Shown here piece after piece: positions 45,265-58,200 of a stretch of DNA of 64,000 nucleotides. The DNA is from Sphagnum compactum (taxonomy: Eukaryota; Bryophyta; Sphagnopsida; Sphagnales). The first letter of the stretch is position 1, and every line of letters starts with the position of its first letter. The DNA is taken from contig OZ234502.1 of NCBI GenBank assembly GCA_965153455.1, positions 11,253,495 through 11,317,494 of the forward strand. Reading direction: 5' to 3'. Under the pieces are notes generated by a model. It saw only the letters and a program-made list of their open reading frames with translations, was not told the origin of the DNA and made no database searches. A program made the translations under genes and the position numbers.

Positions 45265-45629
45265 GGAATAACCATCCCTAGTAAAAAGTTGTAAAAGTGT
45301 CAAAAGAAATTTCCACTCTTGAGTATTTATGCAAATCCTGATTCCTGAATACTTCATTCAAGTCTGGTGGGGGAAGAAGTGGTACATGGCCAATGTAAAA
45401 GTTAGTACCCACTAGTGCATCATGCAGGATGTATGGCACAACATGTTGTACAAAACACAGTTTAGTAGATTATCCATGTTGCATACTAAACAAGGCGGTC
45501 ACCAGTGTTTCTAAAAACAATTCCTGATTAGCTAGGGTGCCAAGCATCCCTAAGGAAGTTTCAACTTAACTGGTGATATTATTTCAAGGAACTCCTAAAA
45601 TTGTAATCAGTATAAGAAAATTTGACGAC
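45265..45629 (+). repeat. Left arm of a long inverted repeat
   Basis: Matches the reverse complement of 63637-64000 with about six differences in 365 bases. The shared sequence stops abruptly at GACGAC on this side. The other boundary lies outside the window. Confidence 0.85.
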
Positions 45630-45639
45630 GGCTTCCCCC

Positions 45640-47500
45640 AAAAAACCAGTTTTCTGTTACTTTTGAGGTGTTTTTTTAATTAAAAATTTGGGACAAAATA
45701 TTCCATTTTCAGATAATTGCGCATCACCTTTGGATGAATTTTTAGTCAAAAAAACCAAAATGACTGGTGGTCATTAATTAGCTAAATACTGACCATTCAA
45801 ATGCATTTAGATAACTAATAGCAACCAAATGCCTATCGTAGTTACCTAGTTACACGATAGCCACTTACATTACCTACCTACTTCCCTATGATAGTTACCC
45901 ATTTACAAATATGTAGTTAGATAGTGTGAGTTGGAAATAGAGCGGATACCTGGGATACATCACCAAGGGGAAACCACCTTGGTAACATAGTTGTGGTATT
46001 ACAACAACCGCTTGCCATAATGGCTTCCAATAGATGGTGCATTAGTGATTGCTGAGTCACATAATCCCCTTCGGCTAGAGTGAGAGTAAAGTGCTTCCAT
46101 ACATGTCTTCCCACCCAGAAGGGCAACTGCAATAAGGTCAAAACTTCTAAGAGCACCACGGTGCTAAGTAATGTCTTCAATTGTCATGTGGGCCATTATT
46201 CACTCCCACCCCCTTTGGATCATCTTGGGCAGTAATTGGAATTACTTTGCAGCATGATTGGAAGGTGAAATTCAAAATTGTGGCCATCGTAACATTACAT
46301 TGTTCTATTGGGAGTAGTCTAGGTAAACGCCACACATACAGTTATGGGTATCATGCATGTTTACAAAATTTTGAAAAGAGCTGATATTTGTTTTCTCAAT
46401 TATATTTGATAGTCATTCTGAAATAAAGGAATTATAATTTCATTGACTTCAATTGTGAAATGCCTATACATCTTTTGATCCAGTTTTGTTTCAAGCCCAA
46501 TATAGCTTTCTTTTTGTTCATTGAGTTGGATAAGTTTATTTGTGTTTCTCTAATGACAGATTCATTTATTTGGTACATGCATTCATCGATAAGGGTGTAG
46601 TCTTTCATGCCGGTACCATCATATAATTCACCTCCCAATAATGTATGCAATGTATCATCATAAGTGGCCTTGGTCATCATCATGCAAAAATCATCTATCA
46701 ATACACCAATGTTTTTCACCATTGGAAAAAGAATAGACCCAAAGCAAGCTTCATTTGCTTTATTCAACTATCCAACCTTTAAAGAATCTGACTGTTTAAA
46801 TTCTTGAAACAATCACAAACTCACTATGTACAGGCTATTACATATACCATCAACAATTTGATCTAACCATGTGCATTCCAGACACTTCAACCACTATGGA
46901 TTTAACATTTATCCATTTCCCAGTGCATTTCAGTCCATGACTGTGTTACAGGTAGCAAGCCAAATTTTCATTAGTGTTATTAAATGTTGTCTTTCGATAC
47001 ATGCATCCTAGTTATGACACTCAAGGGACCTGAACCCTGAGCAAAATATTATTTCATGGTTGACATTTGGCCACTTGGTGAAAAATATTTACAAAATTTA
47101 ATATAAAACAAGTATTATTTTTGAGGAACTTATCTGTTACCAGATTTCCCCCAAAAAAAAAAGTACCAGATTTTTATGTCATGTTGCTATAGATAGCCAG
47201 CAATACAGAAGGATGCTCACATTCTTTTACTTTCATATGGTCCATTTATAGCCAAATTTGGCTACTCCATTTTATGGATAATTACCACCTTAGTCCCATC
47301 ACAAAATTGTTAAAAAGACACCAAATGGGGCAATTGTGCAGGATTTGTATTTGCAAATAAATGGCTGTTACCAATTAAGGGGATACATCCTGCCTTGAAT
47401 CTTATTTATGGGAATTCACAATGATTAGGCATCAATCAATTGCTCAGCTCCTATTCCATATACCTACAATAAATGCAGATTGATTGCCCATTAAATAGTT
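45640..47500. repeat. Unit C, module M3
   Basis: Collinear with 12560-13860. ACCAAATGCCTATCG at 45818, TTCACTCCCACCCCC at 46199 and the minus-strand frame at 46432 appear in the same order. This copy gives an approximate empty site for the retroelement (CAAAACTTCTAAGAGCA at 46138 to CCATTATTCAC at 46192). Confidence 0.5.
46432..46767 (-). CDS. Hypothetical open frame, possible orphan exon
   Basis: A 111-codon minus-strand frame without an ATG at its start. It begins right after GATAG (a possible splice acceptor). Visible segments include GSILFPMVKNIGVLIDDFC, LGGELYDG and TLIDECMYQINESV. The 13297-13670 copy aligns but is broken. I do not recognise the family. It could be an exon of an old gene captured in the unit, or the remains of one. 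No neighbouring exon was found. Confidence 0.28.
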   Translation of the reverse strand: MNKANEACFGSILFPMVKNIGVLIDDFCMMMTKATYDDTLHTLLGGELYDGTGMKDYTLIDECMYQINESVIRETQINLSNSMNKKKAILGLKQNWIKRCIGISQLKSMKL

Positions 47501-48620
47501 GTTGAGATCCACATTACCCACAGTTTATGCATGAAACTATTTGCTTAAAATTTCCACCAGAATGCAATAAAAAGTACATACCTATCTTGAGTAGTTGTTT
47601 GATTTAAAAAATAATCTGCAGTTTCCTATGTGAACTTTAGCATGTGACCTTTGCAATCTAGTGATTTTTTTGTGGCAAATTTTCGCCAATTTGCAAAAAA
47701 CAGTTGGAGACAAACTTGGAGATTGAATATGTTTTTTCAGCAAAAATTCTCCATAAAATGCAAAATCAAAATCAAAAGTAACATTGTTGCAAACTATGAC
47801 TAAACTTTTTTCAATTCACTTTGGAGATCCTCACTTTCAACATAGCCATGATCCATAATTTTGTACATAAGATATTATTTAGCATCATCAACTCAATAAC
47901 AACTTAATACATTAGTGATTAAACACAATTTAATTGTATCCATAAGATAGTGGTAACCCCATGGCATCCAGCAATACAGAGAAAATAGGGATTGAAGTAC
48001 CCATCGATTTACTGCCATCCATACCCTTTTAACTAGATCATCTTGGCGCCTCACCAATCACCAGTTCTCAAAATTAGATTAGGACCGCAATTTTCTTAAT
48101 ATATTTTGGTGCACATGTGGTTTCTCACCAAGTCTATGATGTTGTGATATTATTATAAGTTACCTGATTTGATTTTAATTTTGCAAGGGTTTCCAAAAAG
48201 AAAAAAACAGTTCCAAAAAGTTCAATTCATGGAGTCTACTAACTTTTTTTTTTGTTTCCTTACTTTCGTTGGTAGTTATTAAAAAAACATGAATATTCCA
48301 ACAAAAGGTTTTGTGCCATTTTTCATCCATGGGAGGAAAACCCCTAAACTGGATGAAAATGATTGAAATTTCATATGCTTCAGTCAACTAGGCTACTAGC
48401 TAGTGGGGGGGAAAAGAATGAAAACCCCATTGGGGTTCATGGACACATCCACTGCTACTTTCTCATGTGAAATTGGTTATATTCCCGATGCACAAGAGAA
48501 AGACTTAGCCATGTGTCACAAGTGAATGCATCCACAAACGTCATTGGGTGCTGTATTCTTTTTCTGCCCACCAGCTAGGAGCTTAGTTGAAAGAAGTACA
48601 TTAAGTTTTCATCTAGTTTA
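47500..48620. other. Spacer after unit C
   Basis: No gene recognised. The minus-strand frame at 48175-48387 has no known domain. Confidence 0.35.
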
Positions 48621-48629
48621 GGGGTTAAA

Positions 48630-49060
48630 TCCAGTGTTGGCCAGTTATTGATTTTTTTCCATAATGATTAGATAAGGTGTTTTCTTTTAAAACTTAGGCC
48701 TTGATTAGGTTATCAATATTTTTTTTAGTAATAAATGCCGGTTATACGAAGGGTAGGTTATCAAATAATTAATTGATACCTCCAATTTTAATGTGGTTAT
48801 TAGATTATTATAAGGTTTTCTAAATTTATATTTAAATTTTTGAATTCTTTTTTATTTCTGTGTAACATCATAAACATGCTCCGCATTTTAGGCTTGATAA
48901 CCTATCTAGGTGACAACCATTTCAACTGGTTAGGTTAATATTAAAATTTGAGAATTCAATACCAAGCAATTAGGTTATTAACCGGTTACTAAAAATCCGC
49001 AACTGATAGGTTATCAATACCCAAGCTGATAACCAAGTCAAAACTCAATAACCAGCCCAA
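48630..49060. mobile_element. MITE-like element rich in GGTTATCAATA words
   Basis: Begins GTGTTGGCCAGTTATTG and ends CAATAACCAGCCCAAATC, which are nearly reverse complements over about 15 bases. Inside are many AGGTTATCAAT and TTGATAACC words in both orientations. Related to the insertion at 39515-39893. A further partial match to its start is at about 62885. Confidence 0.42.
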
Positions 49061-49137
49061 ATCAAGGGAGTACTGAGCACTGGTTAAATCATAGTTTGTT
49101 TAGGGAACAGTTTGCTTTAGGGTTCGCATAGGCTGCT

Positions 49138-49168
49138 CTTGAGAACGGACAAAAGGCGCGTTCTCAAG
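49138..49168. promoter_or_regulatory. Perfect 10-bp inverted repeat upstream of PAH gene 2
   Basis: CTTGAGAACG (49138-49147) and CGTTCTCAAG (49159-49168) are exact complements with an 11-base spacer, about 250 bases before the start codon. It could be a binding site for a dimeric regulator or a short hairpin. PAH gene 1 shows no obvious counterpart. Confidence 0.4.
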
Positions 49169-49204
49169 ACCAGTAGGACCGTTTTTAGAACCCTCCAGTC
49201 TTAA

Positions 49205-49410
49205 ACATCATCTTTTTTCTTCATCTGGGTGTTTCATTGCAATTGTTCACTCAAGGTAGTTCACATTGGGAAGAAAGCACAACGGGAGCTTAGACAAGAG
49301 TGTTTAATATTTTTCTTCATCTTTGCGGGTCAGTTTATTTTCCAGGGATCTAGCCTATAGTCGGAAGGAAGCGCAGCTAGAGCTTAGACACAGATCCGCA
49401 ACAACAACTT
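49205..49410 (+). promoter_or_regulatory. Promoter/leader of PAH gene 2 with the doubled ~97-bp block
   Basis: Two copies starting near 49207 and 49306 (TTTTTTCTTCATCT and TTTTTCTTCATCTTTG), each followed by a GGAAG-AAGC(A/G)CA and GAGCTTAGACA block. They align with 2853-3040 before gene 1. The TATAAAA of gene 1 is not preserved here. Confidence 0.45.
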
Positions 49411-49421
49411 TCAGAGAAGAC

Positions 49422-50081
49422 ATGGCTGATCGCGAGTCCATCCCTTCCCAGCCCGCCGGTCCGGTCATGAATAGTTATACCATATCGCAGTACAACAAAT
49501 TCGCACGGGTCTTCAGCGAAGCTGTGCAGCAGGAGTTCGCGCCCGATGTGAGGACCAGGAACACATATCTGCGTTTCCTTGGGCTGGCCGCGGATTTGCT
49601 GGAGAAGCGTATCCAAACTACAGTGCAGTGGGAAGAGCTTGTGAGGGAGCAGCAAAGTTTGAGATTGAGGGAACAAGTCTTGAAGCGGCTTCTAGACTGG
49701 AAGTGGTGGCTCCTTCTAAATTGGGCCATTTGCCTCGACCTCCCGCTGGACGACGGGGATAGAATGGGGCTGGAAATGCTGGCACAGCGCAGTGAGGAGA
49801 GGGACAGGGAGAGGGCGAACACTCCCCCGGAACTCTACGAACAAGAGGCCCGTCGAGCTGTAGTCCACGAGTTGGATCAAGCCCGGTATCTGGTAAGCAG
49901 AATGAAGGCCCGCTTCCAAGAGAGAAACCAGTATTACGTGTACCAAGCGTTCCTCCACAACCTCACTATGCACCAGAGGGGTGAGAAGACCGGAGACGAA
50001 GTGATACACGCTGTGGCCGCCATGTTCCAGACCGAGCACGCGGACTTTCTATTCGAGTTCCGCAATTTCCTCAAGCTGTGA
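49422..50081 (+). CDS. Small protein with two PAH (Sin3-type) domains, PAH gene 2
   Basis: 219 residues from the first in-frame ATG; the open frame continues 99 bases upstream but without any ATG, and that part aligns with the untranslated leader of gene 1. PAH1 spans about residues 28-108 (FSEAVQQEFAPDV, TYLRFLGLAAD, WKWWLLLNWA) and has a charged insertion (about 73-90) not in gene 1. A Glu/Arg-rich linker (about 118-148) leads to PAH2 at about 150-217 (LVSRMKARFQERN, YQAFL, then VAAMF, EHADFL and FRNFLK). PAH2 resembles gene 1 more than PAH1 does. As in gene 1, no Sin3 HDAC-interaction region is present, so an adaptor or competitor role is inferred only. The frame is intact despite clear divergence, suggesting selection. 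Confidence 0.72.
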   Translation: MADRESIPSQPAGPVMNSYTISQYNKFARVFSEAVQQEFAPDVRTRNTYLRFLGLAADLLEKRIQTTVQWEELVREQQSLRLREQVLKRLLDWKWWLLLNWAICLDLPLDDGDRMGLEMLAQRSEERDRERANTPPELYEQEARRAVVHELDQARYLVSRMKARFQERNQYYVYQAFLHNLTMHQRGEKTGDEVIHAVAAMFQTEHADFLFEFRNFLKL

Positions 50082-51080
50082 TCGGATTTTCTGGTGACAG
50101 TTTCTAAGGTATATTCAAATACTTACCTTTCAACTAGAAGAATTGATTTTCTGGTTAGGCGCGGAGGTGCGGGTGTACATGCTATGATTTCTTACAGGAG
50201 TATGTCTTTCATTGGCTTGTGGGTGCTTATAGACTGGCTTGCTGGTTGTGAAAAACTTTGATTACGGAAGTGGTTGCTCTCTTGGAAGCCATGCTCATTG
50301 ATTTGTTTTCTATGCTAAGCGATGCATGCAAGCTTATGCAGTTTATGCACTGTTATGGTTTAGAAGAGACGGATCAAAGGCACCCGCGTTCAGTTATACA
50401 AAGAACCTGCACGATCGGTTTGAGATGTACTGCTTTTAAGTTCGTGAACTCGTTGCATTTTAAAGAAAGTTAAGCGGGCTTTGTGGGTTGGTGGGCGCAG
50501 CGGTGCTGAGTAGATGCAAGCAATGTCTCCTATGAGTTTTTGATCGAGTGGGAACTGGCGCAGTTGGAATGATGTAATTGATTCTGGTTTTCTCCCCACA
50601 TGTGGACTCCTTAATATCTCTCTGGCTGCTGCAGCTCAGGATGTGGAAAAAACTTATGAGCATTGATCGATTTTGCATATATTTCAGTGTTTTTTGGTTG
50701 CAGATCATTGAGACTTCTAAAAAACTCATGAACATTGATGGCTATTGCATTTATTTTAGCTTCTTCGTTTTGGGATCTCTTTGCATCAAATATGTCAGTT
50801 TAAGGTCTTTCAGTTATTTTTCAAGTCTTGCTATGTCTGCACGGAGCTGCATGATGTGCTTCCCACTTTGAACTTCACATGTGTATGTTCGCAAAGTTGC
50901 TTTTGTCACGTGAGTTGTTGTACATCTTGGATAAGTGCATCACACATGATCCACACCATCTTGTTTGCAGCCAGGGTTCACTTAGAAGTGCTGCTTATAT
51001 CTGTCCTCACTAGCCAGACCAAGTAAAAGCATTGCATTGAATTATAGGATGGTGATCCTCATGGCTAGTTAGCATATTGA
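50082..51080 (+). other. 3' region of PAH gene 2
   Basis: Aligns with 3676-4540. A donor CTAAG|GTATAT at 50109 follows the stop by 27 bases. Shared blocks include GTGAAAAACTT, GCCATGCTCATTGAT, GCAAGCAATGTCTC and GAACATTGATG. The acceptor is uncertain. Small frames here (50258-50473, 50578-50871) are not convincing genes. Confidence 0.45.
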
Positions 51081-52780
51081 GAGGTTTCAAATCTTTTGAA
51101 GTGCTAGGTTACATCATACAGTCCAGACCAGAAAAGCTCAGAGCGTGAGATTGTTCAATCATCAGAGAGTCCACCTTGCCATCCATACAAGTTGTAGTTT
51201 GTGCATTTAGGTCTTTTCTGTCAAGCTTTCCTTCTCTTTTCTACAAAACATATTGCACATAAATTTCTTCTCTCATGTAGTTGGCCAGTGATCTTATGAG
51301 TCCTTGGAGCCTGGTATAGCCATGCTCTTTTTTTTCCAATTTGATCTGCAGACTTGGGACAACATTTCCATATTGTCATTCATTTATGATAACAGTGCAG
51401 TCCAAAGACTAGATGCGCATCTACATGATATCTAGATTCTTCCTGGATTATATGAATCCACGTTTTGCTTCCATTTTTTTTATTGGTTTCCATTCTTACA
51501 ACAGAATGTACATGTATACCATCATTGCCCAGTTATGATCTAAGACTTGTTCAAGGGTGCACATGCAAATTATTTTGTTGTTTTAGGTTCGGTTCATGCC
51601 TAGACTTAGGAATTCTTGTATTTCAACTGTGATAATGTATATGTGGATGTCTTTCTGTGCATGAACAGACCTCACATGATTTGTTGTTTGTAGCTCTGGC
51701 CATAACCCTAACTGGGCTCAGCTATTCCATGGCTGGTGGAAAAATTTCACTATTGAAACAGTTTGCAGGATTACACTGTAATGCATTCATGTGACTAAAT
51801 AGAATTGGGAAGTCCTGCAATAACAAAAAAACTCAGTAATTATTTCTTTTAAGCGTTGTAAGTAAGTCTGTAGATTTTGAGTTTCCAAAACTTATAACAT
51901 TGTCTCTGCCTGGGAGTGGGGCAGAGGAATAATGTCTAGTAACACAAAGCTACCACAAAAGTAATATGTTTTTAATATCCCTAACGCATTGTTTGTTTGC
52001 AGAGAGTTCCAGTAGAATATATCCACTTTCTTAATTTTATTATTTTCCTACAACAACCCATCTAATGGTTTCCAGAACTTGGAAACCTGTTTTCCAAGTT
52101 TCCCTGAGAGATTAAATTTCATACTTAACCTCAATAGGTATCAAAAGAGCCTATTAATTCTCATGTTTGGAAATGTGATATCATCAGATCAGTAGTGCAG
52201 ACATCCCTAGGTGGCACTCCCGCATAAACTAAGAAAATTAATTTTAAAAATCACTCCTCATTCACTAAGCTTATTTGAAAGCAAATTGCTGATTTCTGAG
52301 ACATGATTTCCTTCACATTATCGAGAGTGTGTCAAGATTGTTGGTTCTAAAAACACAAATTCAGTTTCTCAGTACTGCAAATTTATTGATTATAAATGAC
52401 AATTGTTAATATAATATATCATATTAACAAAATTGCTGAAATGGTTTAGGTAGTCTGTTGCATTGATCTGCACAATCTATTAAGCTGGTTGTAGTAATTT
52501 CCAAAGAGAAAATTCTATGAAATATTTGTGCTGGATAGAATCTCTAACTAGTGTCATTTTCTGGCCCTGCAATTCAGATGATATTTTATGTTGTGCAGGA
52601 CAAAAGGAAGTCTAGTGCACACTGCAACATCAAACCTACCACAGCATGGATCGATTGCAATCTCACATTTCACAAACTATTTCCTAATGCAACACAAGAG
52701 GACAGTACAAGGCATTGGAGGACACTTGTGAGAATTCGAACGATAACGTCCTTCAATAGATTTAGATGAATTAATTCTTC
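51080..52780. other. Spacer after PAH gene 2
   Basis: No gene recognised. The 72-codon frame at 52551-52769 has no known domain. Confidence 0.35.
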
Positions 52781-52789
52781 CAGATCTCT

Positions 52790-52970
52790 CCACGAGAGAG
52801 AGAGATTTACAGCTTCTAGCGTCGTACTGGACCCCATGATGTCAAGACATGAGAATGCATCATAGAAAGAGCTGTTTAAAGACTTGGTTGATGATTGGAG
52901 CGCGGCGACAACTGTTTGTCATGTACACAAAAGCAAGGACGGACATCGACGTCGGCGACATACCATTTTT
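52790..52970 (-). pseudogene. PAH relic D: upstream repeat only
   Basis: About 180 bases match the far-upstream part of relics A-C (TACAGCTTCTAGCGTCGTACTGG, shortened from the family block; then GACTTGGTTGATG and AAGGACGGACATCGACGTC). The coding, leader and 3' parts are absent. Confidence 0.4.
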
Positions 52971-52974
52971 GCTT

Positions 52975-55150
52975 CAAAATTAGTTGGTGTATATATTTCT
53001 AATTATTTTAAGGATTTTATGAATATATATTGTTAGTTTTCTTTTTTACTTGGATTTGCTACGTTTTCAGTGATCATGTTCTGTGTTTTGCAGGTGGATT
53101 TGAAATAGCCAATTTACATTAATATGCAAATTTTTTTCTGCAACGTCTCCTCCGTAAGTCTCTGTATATATATAGTATTATGAACTTGGCTATTGAACTC
53201 ATGAGAAGCTCGCAGTGTTTTTTTCCTCAATAATTTTTGTCCTTTATTTACCAATAAAACTGGGAAATCTTTGGAAATATTCACCAAGTTTTCAATATCT
53301 TGAAAAAAAATAAATTTAAATGCCCTGATGAGAAGTTGTGCATAATTGAAGCAATTGAAGAGATCTCTGGTTTTCTCTCTTCTCTGAAATCAAGGCACAG
53401 TTTCCCATCATCGCATTGCTAGGAGTGATTTTTTTTCTCAACAAATTTTGTTGTTTTTTGGATCAAAAATTGCAGAATTTTCTTTTCCCTAGTGTAAATT
53501 CAACCAATTTTTTTTCAAAAAATAAAAAATAAAAAACCCTGATTGGTAGGCAGCTATTTTATTTTATTTCCTTTCCTCAAAACAACAATATGTCCCAATC
53601 TGTTGATTAGTGTGAAAATCATTGATCATGATGCACTCGTGAAGTGTAATACTATATAAATCCTTTCCATTACCAATGAGGTCCACATAACAGAATCTTA
53701 ATGAAGGTTTTTGTGTGCTATTGATTCGTGGGTTTTTTGTTTGACAATAATCAAACTTTATGATTAAAGCAGATTCTCCTTCTTTTCTTGAGTTAGGTGC
53801 ACAATTGTTACGAATTTAGATGGAAACTCAAAGAATTAACCCTGAGAATAAATTGTGTGGAAATCCAAGTTATTGGCTGACACCTAATGCAGGGTGTTGT
53901 AGACTTATGTGGAGGGTTTTCTTCTCAATTTTGTGATCTAGCCAAACTGACTATCATCACAAGAAGATTTAGCCAAATTTGGGATAATTTGGTGAAAATA
54001 GAAAATTTTACGAATACTTCTATATTTTTGCTACATGCTTGAACCAGACCATTTTTCTTTGTGTGAAATTTCACAAAAATGCAATAGGGGAAAAAAAAAA
54101 AGCCTCAGGCATGCACGCTTGGTCGCACATTCCCTGTCCCGGTTTCCTAGGGAATAACTCAAAAAAGAATCAGAAAACTTTCACTACTTTTCAACTTGGA
54201 TTTTATTTTGAGGGTAAATTTTTAAACAGTTTTTCACTTTTTGGGCAGGTTTTAGAAACCTGCCACCATTTTATGCTAAATTCTTCTTGGCATGTTCATA
54301 ATTATGCAACATTGAAAAATTGAAAAAAAAAGTTTGCCAAGGCACCGAAACTTGTTTTTAGAGTCTCGCGATTTTTTTCTTGAAATCAGGTGAATTAAGG
54401 CCAATGTTTTTTCACAAAATAGTACCTTTGTATGTATTAAGATTGCATTTTTCAGGTTTAAACAATTGCAAAAATTCACCCAAAAGAAAAAGGCTGCTTT
54501 TGTCCATTGTGAATTGTGGGGAAAATTTAGAAAATTCTATTTCCTACAAATGTTTTGTAAATAATTTTTGAAAAAAAAAAGTAGTAGTCTTTTACCTCAC
54601 ATTCTACATTGAAGAAATTGTTCTCTCTTCTCTTTGTAATCAAGGCTTGAATACCTATCACCACATTGGTACCAGTATTTGTGTGTTCATTTTCTTTAAA
54701 AGACAGTAACATCTATAATATGTCCCATTCTTTTGGTTGGTGAGAAAATGATGATCATTATGATAATGCATGTTATGAAAAAAGTTAACTTAATTAGGGT
54801 TTAAGGATATAGAATTGTGTATTATTGATCCATGGGAACTTTATGTGATGATGATGGGCATCATTTATTTGATTAATGGTTGATTAAAGTGAATTTTTCT
54901 TTTCTTGTGAGTTAGTTGCATTCACCAATGTTTTCTAATTTACAATTTCTTGATGTTGCATCAATTTCCTCCAAGAGGGATTCAGCATTGATTGGAAATA
55001 CTTTTCTAAAACTTGTCCAAAAGGTGAAAAAAAATAAAATTAAGTACCACCAAATTAAAACCCAAGCCAAATGTGACAGAAGAATTGTGCATAAATTTTC
55101 TCCAAAATTTGTTGATTTTTTCCCCCAAAAAACAGGGAATGTACAACAGG
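52975..55150. repeat. Unit D, module M2 (partial)
   Basis: Collinear with 7840-8520: GCAACGTCTCCTCC at 53141, then CCCAATCTGTTGATTAGTG at 53586. A second, diverged pass of the same block follows at 54720 (TCCCATTCTTTTGGTTGGTG), so this copy was internally duplicated. No gene recognised. Confidence 0.4.
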
Positions 55151-55193
55151 GCTGTCTTTAACCCCTGATGAATGATTAAAATAGTGCCATTTC

Positions 55194-55231
55194 ATTAGGT
55201 GTGTTAGACTGAAGAAACTAACACACCTAAT
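55194..55231. other. Perfect 14-bp stem-loop
   Basis: ATTAGGTGTGTTAG (55194-55207) pairs exactly with CTAACACACCTAAT (55218-55231) around a 10-base loop. Flanking TGCCAT and ATGGCA extend the symmetry. Confidence 0.55.
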
Positions 55232-55239
55232 GGCATGGT

Positions 55240-58200
55240 GCAAGTCTACTGTCCATACAGCAAATTAGATCTGATTCAAACATTGGAAATGTAAGAAATT
55301 TTGAATACTAATTGAATTCAAGCTTGCAAGATTATTTATAAAATTATTCTCTTCTCCATAAGCAAAAAACTCAAGTTACATGACTAAAAGCAAGTTTGGT
55401 TTGAAAGAAATCTGTGGACCAACTTGTCATGTTAGTTCTCTGTCATGTTCTTCAAATATTGTAAATCTTTCTCCATTGTTCAGCATAAGTTTGTCTCAAC
55501 ATTCCTCACTTGGGCCCTTGGTGCCTCATATGACACCTTGGTGATTGGTCATCTATATCATAATGGGGCTAAAAATGAAGTATTAAGAGCCATTTTAGTT
55601 GTAACTAGTGCTTTTTGACATATTTATAAGTCTCATAATGTAATGTAATGTTGAGAATGTGTTTTTCATTTGTACTAGATTTTTTTTAACATATCAATTA
55701 ACATGTTGATATGTTTGAAAGTAATGCAACAAATACAAGTTATTTTTCATCACATTTTAAAATTTGTAACTAAAGCTTTTTGTGCTTGAAAATCAATATG
55801 ACACAATATAAAATTTGGTCATAACACAATTTAAGCACAATTGTTAAACATTGTTTCAGGGTTTTTGACTAATCATGTTCTATCACATCATCCAATGAAA
55901 ATTAGCGGCAACTGACTCATGAGGAATTGGTGGCTCATATTACCCTGTTTTTACCCAATTTGTCATAATCTTCCTATTTAAATTCCGCATTCAACAAGCC
56001 ATTAGTTGCATGGTCCAATTCAAATTTGGTTCTAGTAACTAAAGGTTGAACATATGATTTGGTGGCCTGATCCATATCTAAAACTAGTTTTTAAATTTCA
56101 TCCAAGATGGATTCACAATTCATCCAATTCTATTGACTTGAAATAAAACATGTAATTCCTAATGATTGAAAAAATACCCATGAAAAATATAATGAGAGAT
56201 TCAAGTTGCTATATGAAAGATGTTTTGATGCATGGTTGCTAAAATGGAAGATAGTAGAAATAGGTGGAATGCTAAAACAATTTATTGATGTAAAATGCTT
56301 TCCTCCCAACATTTCTTTTAGCTAAAAATTGTCAAAATGCACCTAAGTATTTGACTTTGAGACTACAAGCTTGAAAAAAAATTGTATTTTCTTTTGCCAA
56401 AAGTTAAGGCATCACAAGAAATTAATAGCAATGTCATCTCTCTCATCACAACCACCATTGAACCAAAGCTTCTCACATCACACAAGGCCTTTTTGCCTAC
56501 CCCACATTCCTTCACCTTATGGTCTCACTAGAATGAATGTTTCATTACAACGTGTTGCCATGTAGCTTACAAGCTTGTAAAACTAAGTTACAACTAAGGG
56601 ACTACAATGAAAGGGGTTTTTGGATTTGTAAAATCAAAGTGCACACCTAAAGCTTTCATGGCAGAATCTTTCCAAGATAATGAATGGATTTCACTTGTTC
56701 AAGTTCCTGTGAATTTTTGGAGCTAAATTGATTCCAAGAGCTTGTGCAAGAAGATGACATTCAACAACAATGGAATTTGGTGGCTTCACGAGTTTAGAAA
56801 ATATACAACAATGAATCAATATCGTGATTTTATAAGTATTAATTAATGAATTGCTTTTGTGTTCCAATTATTAAAATTTGGCCTCTAGACTCCTACCCAT
56901 AACAAAACAAATTGAAATGTGTTTAAACTTCAAAATCAAGTTTCAAGCTTTTTGGTTTTTTTGTGTTTAAGTTTTTTTTAACTCAAAAAGAATTTGGAGT
57001 TTATAATTCGTGCATCGTGTTGACAATTTTTTTCTACTCTCAAGTTTCCTTTGAAGACACATGTGTTTACAAATATATTTGGCTTGTTTGTTTTTATGTT
57101 CAACTCATATTGTCAATGTCTGAGATTGCCAACAATTACATTTCAACCTAAAACACATAGGTGCACACAAGATATGTTGTACATACTTGTTACCTTTTTT
57201 TTACTTGAAAACAAGAAAAAAATAATTTTTTGAACTTCTAGCCTTCCTCTAGCATTTCAAAATAAAAAAAACTTTTACTTTTTTTCATGGGCATCTTTAC
57301 TTTCCTCTAGTGTCTCAAAACAATTTGTGTCATATCATTTGAACTTGAAAAAGTATCCCCAACAATAACATCATTTTTCAAAGGGTTGGGAATGATTTTA
57401 GTTATGAAACAAACTCAATTAACCAAAAAGATTATATTAGAATGTTCATCACATTCACATTGAGGTGCTTGAAAAAAAACCAAATACTTGCAAAAACATT
57501 TCACTTACTTTCAAGTACTTGAACTTTATTTTTCAAATTATCACAATGTTAGGTCCAATTCAAGTACTTGCAAATACTTTAAAATAACATGATTATAATA
57601 ATTTAACTTTTGAAGTCCATGTAAACAAGAGTTAAGAAATAACGTACTCTTGAAATAATATTATATCCCCATAAAATCATCTATTTGTTAGTCCTTTTAT
57701 TCAAAGACCCCTATATTTTGCTACTTACACTACTTTTTGTGTATAATTTATCATGTTTTCACCCAAATGGCTTAGGTTATCATACCTCCTATATCAATCC
57801 CAAGAAATTTCAAATTCAAGTTTTTCTCATGTTGTTGAGTCTATCAAAAATAAAAATAAATCAATCCTTGAGTTGGATGTTTAGAATCCCAACCTAACGT
57901 TATGTATTTAAAAGAACATGTTGGGTTCAAAACTTGTTTAATAATTGGAATTGATGACATTCAAAGGCAATAGTTGAATACTTATACCTATGATTACATT
58001 TTGTCAAATTTATACTCATCCTTGATCTATAATTCTACAAATCCCTACATGTGGATTAGGGTTAGTAGATTAGGTCATTATGAGGTATACTCAATTAATG
58101 AAAATGTTAATTGGGTGCAAGTATGCATCTAAGAGCCAAAAACCATGTCAAACAGTGATGAAAACTAGGAACTATTTTACATTTTTTTTTTCTTGACATT

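Noticed and set aside
49323-49421. Upstream extension of PAH gene 2 by 33 codons
   Set aside because: The extension has no ATG and aligns with the untranslated leader of gene 1.
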